Assembly: GCA_003647035.1 (NCBI GenBank)
Contig: QMMB01000141.1
Location: 1-7,951 of the forward strand
Direction of reading: 5' to 3'
Source: Deltaproteobacteria bacterium
GTDB taxonomy: Bacteria; Myxococcota_A; Polyangia; Polyangiales; Houyiibacteriaceae
Length of the DNA stretch: 7,951 bases
Positions 1 to 6,408 of this stretch are shown here, in pieces. Position 1 is the stretch's first letter; each line of letters opens with the position of its first letter. The notes under the pieces were generated by a model. That model ran no database searches. It worked only from the letters and a program-made list of their open reading frames with translations, and was not told where the DNA came from. A program made the translations under genes and the position numbers.

Positions 1-1074
1 AAAAAAAAGGAACCGCACGGACAGGTCCAACGTTCGACGGGAAGGTCTGAGCCCGGGGTGACGCGGCCTGGCCCCAGCAACAACGCCGCGGGCGCTACCC
101 GGTCCGCACAGGGGGAGAGTTGTCCGGACGCGATCGGTCTACCCAGTCTGTTTCGCACGGATGTCTGGGTGGAGGAACACGACGATCAGCCGGAGTTGGC
201 AACGGGCGACAGACCCACGGATGTCGGTGTTGTCCGCGAAACGGAGCAACGGACCCCCGCCTTTGGACGTGGTCGGCGTTTTCGCAGAACCGAACGTCCA
301 TTCCGCGGCCACTTTTTACGGGCAACGCCCAGTCGCGGGGCAATGGTAGACGTGGCCTGGGCGGACACTGTGCGGGCCGCGGCGCCGTATCAAACCACGC
401 GTAGCGACAACGGCCTGGCGATTCAGATCCATCCGTCCGAGGTGCAGCGTAAAGTCCGGGTCAGCGCACCCGGACGACTCTGGTTGTTCGTGGTGGATAT
501 CTCCGGCTCGATGGGTGGGCGTCAGATGAAGCTGGCCAAAGAGATCGCCGTGCGACTGCTGCGCAACACCTATGTGCAGCGGGAAGAGGTCGCGATGATC
601 GCCTTCCGTGAACGTCGGGCAGCACTGCTCTTGGCTCCAGGAAACCAGGCGGAACGAGCCGGTGAAACGTTGCGCGGCCTGACCTGCGGTGGAACAACGC
701 CACTGGAGGAAGGCCTGCGGATGGCGACCTCGGTGCTCCGAAAGCAACAGTCCCGACATCCGAACCGCCCGGCGGCACTCCTACTGATCTCGGATGGCGA
801 TGCCAATGTCGGCTCCGGGCGCGGCCACGGGGGAGTGGTCCAAGGTGTCCACGCCGTCGCCGCCAGCTTGGCCGGCCAATCGGCGCTGCACCGGATCTTC
901 CTCGACACCACACCGGACGGAAAGAACGACTTCGCAGCCCGACAATTGGCTGACAAGCTGAACGCAGACCGACTTTCATTGGCGCGGTTCGCACCCAAAG
1001 CGGCGAACCGTACCGGTGAGATCACCAACTGGTTGCTGGACCGAACCCTTGCCACTGGGCGAATACGAGTATGA
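1..1074 (+). CDS. Mg-chelatase D-subunit-like VWA protein (5' partial)
   Basis: This looks like the C-terminal half of a ChlD/BchD-type magnesium chelatase subunit. In that family the VWA domain binds the AAA+ I subunit and the large porphyrin-binding H subunit during ATP-driven metal insertion. Numbering from the GTG at 58, the VWA MIDAS is intact: D147-x-S149-x-S151 (VVDISGSM), T214 in CGGTTPL and D246 in ISDGDANV. The stretch just before it (GRGRRFRR... then DTVRAAAPYQ) also matches ChlD/BchD. Residues 1-80 are Pro/charged linker-like. ChlD/BchD proteins are usually about 600-700 residues and carry an N-terminal AAA+ domain that is missing here. The frame has no stop between base 1 and the GTG at 58, so the gene probably starts left of the window; GTG 58, with a GGGAAGG about 13 nt upstream, is the alternative start. 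The stop overlaps the next gene by ATGA, so the two are probably co-translated. It could instead be a non-photosynthetic chelatase-like VWA protein. Confidence 0.85.
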   Translation, partial: KKKEPHGQVQRSTGRSEPGVTRPGPSNNAAGATRSAQGESCPDAIGLPSLFRTDVWVEEHDDQPELATGDRPTDVGVVRETEQRTPAFGRGRRFRRTERPFRGHFLRATPSRGAMVDVAWADTVRAAAPYQTTRSDNGLAIQIHPSEVQRKVRVSAPGRLWLFVVDISGSMGGRQMKLAKEIAVRLLRNTYVQREEVAMIAFRERRAALLLAPGNQAERAGETLRGLTCGGTTPLEEGLRMATSVLRKQQSRHPNRPAALLLISDGDANVGSGRGHGGVVQGVHAVAASLAGQSALHRIFLDTTPDGKNDFAARQLADKLNADRLSLARFAPKAANRTGEITNWLLDRTLATGRIRV

Positions 1075-4000
1075 CAGCTTACCGACGAGTCGCCGGATGC
1101 GATCTGGGCAAGGCAACCGCGCGTTTCGTGCTGATGTCGCTGGACGCCAACGGCAACGAGCAGATCGAATCCACGCAGATCACACCCCACCACGGCCAAC
1201 CCATGGCGGTCTTCTCCAAGTGGTACCGCGAGAACGATGTCGCCGGATGCAGCGCGTTGGCTGCAACCGGGCTCTATGCCGACGAGCTGGTCTCGAGTTA
1301 CGTCGAGAGGCTGCCCGAGGATGTCTGCCTCGAGACGGCCCTTCGCTTTCGCAAAGATCTGGTGGGCCCGCTGAACCTGATCAGTATCGGCGCGCGCGGC
1401 TACTCTGTGCTCTCGCGAAACGAACGTGGAGAAATCCGCACGTTGGCGAACGACAAGTGCTCGTCCGGCACCGGCGAAACGATGGTCAAGATCGCCGGAC
1501 GCTTCGGGCTCTCCATCGAAGCGGCAGATGACCTGGCCCAGACCGCCACCAACCGCATCCCGATCACCGCGCGCTGCTCGGTATTCGCCAAGAGCGAGAT
1601 GACCCATTTTGGCAACCAGGGAAAGCCGGCCAACCAATTATTCGCTGGTTATTTCGACTCGATCGCCCGCTATGCGGTGGCGCTGCTCAAGCGGGTCATG
1701 GTCGACGGTCCGGTCCTCGTCATCGGCGGAGGCAGCCAACTTCAGACCCTGGTCAGCGCTATCGGTGATGCCGTACCGAACGATGTCGTCGTCCCCGACC
1801 AGTTCTCGCTCTTCGAAGCGCTGGGCGCGGGTTTGCTCGCCGCAGAGCAGGCCGCCCGCAGCGACGTGCAGCTACCTGACGACCCTGAAGCGTTGCTTCA
1901 GCCTTCCGCGCACCGCTTTCGCATCCTCCCGGCGGCGAGTCAGTTTCGAGATCGGGTGCAGCGAATGGTCCCGCCTGAGATTCCGGAAGGCGCACAGAAC
2001 CAACCCACGATCCTCGGGTTGGACCTGGGTTCCACTGGCAGCAAGGCGGTGTTGACCGCCGTCGGCACCGGTGAAATCGTCTGGGACGACTATGATCCAA
2101 CCCGCGGCAACCCGGTCCAAGCGGCCACGCGGTTGGTCAGCGCCTTGCTCGACGGAACTTCGCCCGACATCCGGGCGATCGGCGTCACCGGCTCCGGGCG
2201 CGAAGCGGTCGCCGCCGTGCTGCGCGCCTCTTTCCCGGAGATGGAGGACCGGATCACCGTGCTCAACGAGATCGTGGCCCACGGCACTGCGGCGATTCAT
2301 TGCGACGAGCGTGACGGTGAGAATCTTTCGGTGGTCGAGATCGGAGGCCAGGACGCCAAGTTCATCCAGATTCGCGGCGGGCAGATCGTGGAGAGCGACA
2401 TGAACAAAGCCTGCAGCGCCGGGACTGGATCCTTCCTGGAAGAACAGTCCATGTTCTACGGTGTCGAGGACATCGCGGAGTTCACGACCCTGGCACAACA
2501 GTCAGAAGGCCCTCCGGATCTGGGGCAGATGTGCACTGTGTTCGTGGCCCAGGCAGCCACTGTCGCCGAGAACGAAGGGTTTACGGTTCCGGAGCTCTTC
2601 GGTGGCTTTCAGTACTCGGTGATCCACAACTACATCAACCGGGTCATGGGCGCTCGCAAGTTTGGTGAGCGGATTTTCTTCCAGGGGAAACCGGCCACCG
2701 GACCGTCTCTTGCCTGGACCTTGGCGGCGGTAGCGGATCGGGACGTGGTTGTGCCGCCCAACCCGGGGGCAATGGGCGCCTGGGGTATCGGACTCTGTGC
2801 CATTCGAGAACTAGGCGAGAACACGCTCATGGCGGCGAGTCCATTCGATGTGCGTCGGTTGCTGGACGCCCACATCGTGGAGACCCAGGAATTTCAGTGC
2901 AAGGACGCACGCTGCGGAACTCTCTGCACTATCGAACGCACCACCGTCGAGGTTAGCGGAATCAAGCAAAAAGTGCTTTCTGGCGGCGCCTGCCCCAAGT
3001 TCGAGCTCGCCAAGGTCGGGCTCGAGAAGCTGCCGAAAACAGCCCCCAGCGCCATCGACCAGCGAGAGGAACTCCTGGCACCGTATCTGGCCGAGACACC
3101 GGGCAAGACCGTCGTCGGCATCCCCTATGTCGGAGCGCTTCACGGCTACTTGCCCTGGTTGACCACGCTGATCCGAGAGCTGGGATTCGGCGTACGGGTC
3201 TTGCGTTCCGGTCCGAGCACGCTGACCAAAGGCGAAGAGCGTTGCTTCTCCTACGATTCCTGCGCTCCAGCCAAAGTGGCCCACGGTGTCTTTGACGAGT
3301 CGGTCGACTTGTTGTTTTTCCCAAAAATCTTGGACGCGGACGACCCTGATGGCAATGGTGGCAAAACCTGTCCGGTGGAGATCGCAATGCCGGAAGTCGT
3401 TGAGCAATCGCTGCGGGCGCGCGGCGTGCAAACGCCCATGCTGCGGCCCAAGCTCTCGTTTCAATCCGGTTTGAGCAACCCGACCTTGCTGGTTGCAATG
3501 AAGGCGATGCGGGCGAAGCTCGGCGTTTCCACCGTCGCGTTGACGCACGCGATCCGTGCAGCCGCCACGGCCCAGCGAAGTGTTCGATCCGGGCTAGCCC
3601 AAATCGGACGCGAAACTCTGGCCTACGGCGCCAGACACGACGTTCCCGTCGTCGTCGTTGTCGGTGAGCAGCACGTCATCAGCGACCGTATCACCAATGC
3701 CGGCATCCCCGCGATCCTCAAGCAGAACGGCGTATTGGCACTGCCGATGGACTGTTTTCCGATTCCCTCCCACATCCCGCCGTTACCGAAAATGGTATGG
3801 GCCGATGCCAATCGCGCGCTGCGCGTTGCGGTGGCGGCCCGCGAACGCGGCTGCGTCTTTCCGCTGCTGCTGTCTTCCTTCGGCTGCGGTCCGGCCTCGT
3901 TCTTGGAACATCTCTTTGGCTACCTGATGCAGGGCTATCCGCACACCGCGCTGGAGAGCGACGGCCACGGCGGCGCCGCGGGGTACGTGACACGGATCCA

Positions 4001-5321
4001 GGCCTTTCTGCACACGGTTCGCCAACATGATCGCCGACCCGCGCCTGCCTCGACAAAGCGGCTGGGGCTGCTCAATGGATCTAGCGATCCACCGATCGAC
4101 CAAGAGCGAGATTCCAAATTGGTCTTTCTATCGGTGGGCGATCGGATGTCGTCGCTGATGGCGGCTTTCTATCGCTCATATGGGTTTGACGCGGAGTCCT
4201 CGGGACCGACCAACAGGAAAGCGCTGGCCTACGGGCGACAGGACTGTTCTGGCAAGGAGTGTCTGCCTTACCAGCTCATCTGGGGTTCTTTCCGGGAAGA
4301 GCTGGAGAAACAACCGCCGAAGAAGCGGACCGTCCTGTTGCAAGTCCACGGCGAGGGGATGTGTCGCAACTGCATGTTCTCGATGAAAGACCAGATCGCC
4401 CTGGAGGAGCATGGCTTGGCGGACACCGTCGCCGTACGCCACGTGCGACCCGAGCCGGGTTACCGAGGGCCGTTTCTCTCCAAGTTCTGGACTGCGGTGG
4501 TCGCCTGGGACGTGCTCAGCCAGTTCGCCGGCTACTACCGGCCATTGGAAACCACCGACGGAGAAGTCGACGCACTCTATCAGCACTATGCCGACCGTTT
4601 GGAAGCCCTGCTCGAGGAACCGACTCCGGCCGGGAAGGGTGGCTTGGTCAGCCAGGCGTTGTTTGTTCGAAGGGTGACGCTTCTCGTGCAACGAGCCGCT
4701 GCGGCCTTCACCCGCTTTCGGCCGACCGCCACGCAGCGATGGGAAATGCGGACCGTGTTTGTCGCCGGTGATATCTACTTGCGAGTCGACGAGTTTGGCA
4801 GCGATCAACTGGTCAGGCGGCTCAACGAACGTGGCCTCCATGTCATCATCGATCCATTGTGTGCGCTGGGTGAGTACTTGGTCCAAGAGCGCTCACCAGA
4901 ACTGCTCGGGCTGCCCACCGGCCTTATCGAGAGTTCGACCGCAAAGCTGGTGATGAGGGGCATCCGGCGGCAACTCTTCAGGGCAGCGCGAGCACAACAT
5001 CCCTGGTTGCCGATGCCAGACGGACGAGTCGTCGTGAAGCGCTCCAAGCAGCTGCTCGACCAGTACCCCGTAGGAGAGGCTCCCGCAACGATCGGGTCGG
5101 TTTTGCACAGTTGGGATCAGCGCACGTGCGACGGCTTCGTGGTCGTGGGCCCCTGGGGGTGTGGTCCGGCGCTGGTCTCCGAAGGTCTGTTGAGACATCA
5201 GAGCGAGATCCCGATGCTTTTTCTCTATTGCGACGGCACCCCGATCGATGAACGCAAACTCGATGGATTCGCATTTCAGTTGAGGCGTTCCGCCCAGAGA
5301 GTGCCGCAATATAACGGCTAA
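1071..5321 (+). CDS. Fused acyl-CoA dehydratase activase / HgdB-like reductase (1416 aa)
   Basis: This is a large BadF/BadG/BcrA/BcrD-family protein. Family members use ATP hydrolysis in an ASKHA ATPase with a bridging [4Fe-4S] cluster to push electrons at very low potential into a 2-hydroxyacyl-CoA-dehydratase-type partner. Visible modules: activase 1 (about 7-265; phosphate loop GCDLGKAT, C130 in CSSGTGE, C169 in ARCSVFAKSEM); activase 2 (about 314-590; GLDLGSTGSKAV, C448 in ACSAGTGSFLEEQ, C488 in MCTVFVAQAATVAENEG); a Cys-rich linker (C610, C615, C619, C641); a DUF2229/HgdB-like module (about 679-1000; GIPYVGALHGYLPW, C725, C731, C767, SSFGCGP with C939); and a second HgdB-like module (about 1014-1416; C1059, C1064 in GKECLPYQL, C1098-x2-C1101, GPWGCGP with C1364). 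Cytoplasmic; I see no signal peptide or membrane span. ATG 1071 sits in the upstream stop (ATGA) without a strong Shine-Dalgarno, which suggests coupling. Substrate unknown; similar giant fusions are usually annotated only as activase-related. Confidence 0.93.
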   Translation: MTAYRRVAGCDLGKATARFVLMSLDANGNEQIESTQITPHHGQPMAVFSKWYRENDVAGCSALAATGLYADELVSSYVERLPEDVCLETALRFRKDLVGPLNLISIGARGYSVLSRNERGEIRTLANDKCSSGTGETMVKIAGRFGLSIEAADDLAQTATNRIPITARCSVFAKSEMTHFGNQGKPANQLFAGYFDSIARYAVALLKRVMVDGPVLVIGGGSQLQTLVSAIGDAVPNDVVVPDQFSLFEALGAGLLAAEQAARSDVQLPDDPEALLQPSAHRFRILPAASQFRDRVQRMVPPEIPEGAQNQPTILGLDLGSTGSKAVLTAVGTGEIVWDDYDPTRGNPVQAATRLVSALLDGTSPDIRAIGVTGSGREAVAAVLRASFPEMEDRITVLNEIVAHGTAAIHCDERDGENLSVVEIGGQDAKFIQIRGGQIVESDMNKACSAGTGSFLEEQSMFYGVEDIAEFTTLAQQSEGPPDLGQMCTVFVAQAATVAENEGFTVPELFGGFQYSVIHNYINRVMGARKFGERIFFQGKPATGPSLAWTLAAVADRDVVVPPNPGAMGAWGIGLCAIRELGENTLMAASPFDVRRLLDAHIVETQEFQCKDARCGTLCTIERTTVEVSGIKQKVLSGGACPKFELAKVGLEKLPKTAPSAIDQREELLAPYLAETPGKTVVGIPYVGALHGYLPWLTTLIRELGFGVRVLRSGPSTLTKGEERCFSYDSCAPAKVAHGVFDESVDLLFFPKILDADDPDGNGGKTCPVEIAMPEVVEQSLRARGVQTPMLRPKLSFQSGLSNPTLLVAMKAMRAKLGVSTVALTHAIRAAATAQRSVRSGLAQIGRETLAYGARHDVPVVVVVGEQHVISDRITNAGIPAILKQNGVLALPMDCFPIPSHIPPLPKMVWADANRALRVAVAARERGCVFPLLLSSFGCGPASFLEHLFGYLMQGYPHTALESDGHGGAAGYVTRIQAFLHTVRQHDRRPAPASTKRLGLLNGSSDPPIDQERDSKLVFLSVGDRMSSLMAAFYRSYGFDAESSGPTNRKALAYGRQDCSGKECLPYQLIWGSFREELEKQPPKKRTVLLQVHGEGMCRNCMFSMKDQIALEEHGLADTVAVRHVRPEPGYRGPFLSKFWTAVVAWDVLSQFAGYYRPLETTDGEVDALYQHYADRLEALLEEPTPAGKGGLVSQALFVRRVTLLVQRAAAAFTRFRPTATQRWEMRTVFVAGDIYLRVDEFGSDQLVRRLNERGLHVIIDPLCALGEYLVQERSPELLGLPTGLIESSTAKLVMRGIRRQLFRAARAQHPWLPMPDGRVVVKRSKQLLDQYPVGEAPATIGSVLHSWDQRTCDGFVVVGPWGCGPALVSEGLLRHQSEIPMLFLYCDGTPIDERKLDGFAFQLRRSAQRVPQYNG

Positions 5322-5478
5322 CTAAGGGCCGCTGGGTATGAGCAGGATCCTTCGCTACCGATGCGCCCGGCCGTATGTAGCCCGTCAGAAGAACTCGGAC
5401 ACCCAAGGACTCTAACGTAAGAGACACTTTGCGGTCCCGCCGACCGCGTGCTGATCGCGCAAGCCGCTGAAATGATTG
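5322..5478. other. Intergenic gap after the activase gene
   Basis: No convincing gene. There is no hairpin with a T-run directly after the activase stop, so I cannot place a Rho-independent terminator for the operon. The only structure seen is the hairpin at 5431-5447, listed separately. Confidence 0.5.
5431..5447. other. Perfect 6-bp hairpin GCGGTC/GACCGC
   Basis: GCGGTC (5431-5436), loop CCGCC, then GACCGC (5442-5447). Neither strand has a T-run after it, so it is at best a weak or Rho-assisted terminator. It lies between the convergent activase gene and the tRNA-Leu fragment, where a terminator would be expected. It could also be chance in GC-rich DNA. Confidence 0.3.
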
Positions 5479-5480
5479 GG

Positions 5481-5530
5481 TGCGGAAGAGAGGACTCGAA
5501 CCTCCACGAGTATTACCTCACTAGATCCTT
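5481..5530 (-). pseudogene. tRNA-Leu 3' half (anticodon loop to acceptor)
   Basis: Read on the minus strand, the segment has an anticodon-stem 3' strand ATCTAG, a long class-II variable arm (GTGAG, GTAATA, CTCGT), a T arm (GGAGG, TTCGAGT, CCTCT) and the acceptor 3' strand CTTCCGC with discriminator A, followed by CCC rather than CCA. The long variable arm and CTTCCGCA end fit tRNA-Leu, probably with a NAG anticodon. The matching 5' acceptor strand GCGGAAG, a proper D arm and a pairing 5' anticodon strand (CTAGA) are absent from the DNA on that side, so the tRNA cannot fold as a whole. An anticodon-loop-to-3'-end remnant is the usual footprint of tyrosine-recombinase integration at a tRNA gene. 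A divergent but intact tRNA is less likely. Confidence 0.6.
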
Positions 5531-5624
5531 AGCCGACCTTGCAGATCACAAAGCCAACCAATTCACCGGGGCGAGCCGATCAGGAACGCCCGACAACACC
5601 CTCGGAAGGCCTCATTTCTCACCA

Positions 5625-5891
5625 GTGGTGAAGAATCGCGCACGCGATCTGCTCCGCGCCGTAGCGGACGGTGGCGACGTGTCGACCGTGCGGATTCACG
5701 ACTTTGCAAGCGCGGTCATCCAGGCGCCGGCATTCCAGCTCGCTCAAGAAATCTTGCAAGAAGAGTCCTCTGAGTTCACGGTTCGCAAAGCGCTAGAGTT
5801 CGCCTCGATGGTGCTCGGCGCTCATCACCGGGCAGCGCAGGATCTCGAAGGGTGTAAGGGGATCAGGCGGCCGGCGATCCGGGCGAAATGA
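5625..5891 (+). CDS. Short hypothetical protein, possibly a gene fragment
   Basis: I do not recognise this. From the GTG at 5625 or 5628 the frame gives about 88 residues with coding-like third positions (mostly G/C) and a plausible helical composition (for example ARDLLRAVADGG, then QLAQEILQEE and VRKALEFASMVLGAHH), ending in a basic tail. The frame stays open upstream to a GTG at 5448, but that part runs antisense through the tRNA-Leu fragment and is unlikely to be protein. A GGAAGG at 5604-5609 lies rather far (15 nt) before the GTG. It may be the tail of a gene cut off by an insertion next to the tRNA end. No domain, signal peptide or membrane span seen. Confidence 0.3.
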   Translation: MVKNRARDLLRAVADGGDVSTVRIHDFASAVIQAPAFQLAQEILQEESSEFTVRKALEFASMVLGAHHRAAQDLEGCKGIRRPAIRAK

Positions 5892-6184
5892 GTGGAGGCG
5901 CACTGGGAAGCGAACCCTAAGCGGACACTCGGTTTTTCCGCGTATCGCTGTCACCCACGGGCCACCCGCACTCTTACTCACGTACCCTGCAGTGCCCTGG
6001 AATCCCCCTGCTTGCCCTGCGCTCTGGTCACTATTTGGTCACTGACGATTTCGGCTCGGGCGAACGGGAGAGCGCGCCGCGGCCCATGCGAGTCCACCTC
6101 AGAACCCGCTTTCGGCGCTTGGTGCTTGAGGGCGTCCTCGGTCGATCCGAAACACCTTCCCGGGCTACGGGCTCGCCCGCCCTT
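5892..6184. other. Non-coding stretch, probable integration scar
   Basis: I see no supportable gene on either strand. It contains the TGGTCACT direct repeat (6025-6043) and, near 5895-5925 on the minus strand, a sequence faintly like a tRNA-Ser 3' end that I did not accept. Its position between two tRNA 3'-half remnants suggests debris from past integration and excision. Confidence 0.4.
6025..6043. repeat. Two TGGTCACT direct repeats, 11-bp period
   Basis: TGGTCACT occurs at 6025-6032 and again at 6036-6043, separated by ATT. The 11-bp period is close to one helical turn, as in operators or integrase arm-type sites. No adjacent regulator or integrase gene supports either role. Confidence 0.5.
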
Positions 6185-6239
6185 GGTTAGGTCGTCTTCT
6201 CACGCCGGTAACACGAGTTCGAATCTCGTTGGGGTCACC
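6185..6239 (+). pseudogene. tRNA-Glu 3' half, degenerate 5' side
   Basis: The + strand shows an anticodon loop TTCTCAC (anticodon CTC, Glu), stem 3' strand GCCGG, variable loop TAAC, T arm ACGAG-TTCGAAT-CTCGT (perfect 5-bp stem), acceptor 3' strand TGGGGTC, discriminator A and CC. This order and the GGTAAC feature match bacterial tRNA-Glu closely. GGTTAGG (6185-6191) recalls the D loop, but the anticodon stem 5' strand TCGTC leaves a mismatch, the spacing is short, and no GACCCCA acceptor 5' strand is found upstream. It therefore looks like a truncated, non-functional copy. It runs straight into a hairpin/T-run terminator, as expected for the end of a tRNA transcription unit. Confidence 0.65.
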
Positions 6240-6290
6240 GCCATCACAGAGCCCGGCTTCGGCCAGGCTTTTTCTATTGCCCGGCGCAGC
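6227..6290 (+). repeat. 64-bp direct repeat, copy A (tRNA-Glu end plus terminator)
   Basis: The first 38 bases (6227-6264) are identical to 7580-7617. The remaining 26 align without gaps with five mismatches, so 59 of 64 positions match. The repeat comprises the last bases of the tRNA-Glu T arm and acceptor, ACCGCCATCACAGA, the hairpin, the T-run and a short tail ending CGCAGC. Copy B lies 1353 bp downstream in the same orientation. Confidence 0.85.
6251..6273 (+). terminator. Rho-independent terminator after the tRNA-Glu fragment
   Basis: Stem GCCCGGC (6251-6257), tetraloop TTCG, GCCAGGC (6262-6268) and five T's. One C/A mismatch sits in the 7-bp stem. The same position is G in copy B, so this copy appears slightly decayed. 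Confidence 0.7.
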
Positions 6291-6295
6291 CGGGC
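6279..6295. other. Perfect 7-bp hairpin GCCCGGC/GCCGGGC
   Basis: GCCCGGC (6279-6285), loop GCA, GCCGGGC (6289-6295), directly after terminator A and extending beyond the shared repeat. There is no T-run on either strand. On the minus strand it lies about 115 bp past the lipoprotein stop, so it might help end that transcript. Confidence 0.35.
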
Positions 6296-6320
6296 AGGGC
6301 GATTTCCTCTTTGCTTACGG

Positions 6321-6343
6321 CGGTGTCGCAATTGCGAACACCG
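6321..6343. promoter_or_regulatory. 23-bp near-perfect palindrome
   Basis: CGGTGT, then the 10-bp palindrome CGCAATTGCG, then one unpaired A and ACACCG. It lies 66 bp downstream of the lipoprotein stop on the minus strand. There is no T-run, so it could be a Rho-assisted terminator hairpin, an RNA 3'-end stabiliser or a dimeric protein-binding site. Function not shown. Confidence 0.45.
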
Positions 6344-6408
6344 GTCATGCAAATGTTCGCGGACGCAGCATGGCTGATAGCGCCGTATCCTGGGATCCTT
6401 TTACGGCC

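Noticed and set aside
1..8. Run of eight A's at the left edge as a regulatory tract or contig-end artefact
   Set aside because: It is in frame with the VWA gene as Lys codons, and nothing else supports a separate role.
570..1637. 355-residue minus strand frame
   Set aside because: It is antisense to the VWA and activase genes, which have clear family motifs. Long antisense frames are expected at this GC content.
5448..5624. N-terminal part of a long + strand frame reading CGREDSNLHEYY...
   Set aside because: This is the antisense translation of the tRNA-Leu T arm and variable arm, a common false protein. Only the part after about 5625 is kept as a weak candidate.
5895..5925. Possible tRNA-Ser 3' end on the minus strand (GGGTTCGCTTCCC then CGCCTCC)
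   Set aside because: The T stem has a mismatch and a wobble pair, two extra bases separate it from the acceptor-like strand, and CCA is absent. Too weak to call a third tRNA remnant.
6209..6239. Functional tRNA-Glu gene
   Set aside because: The 5' acceptor strand and a paired anticodon stem cannot be found upstream, so a complete cloverleaf is not supported.
5892..6377. 161-residue + strand frame
   Set aside because: It runs through the tRNA-Glu fragment and terminator, and its composition (Arg/Ser/Pro/Cys-rich) is that of non-coding GC-rich DNA.
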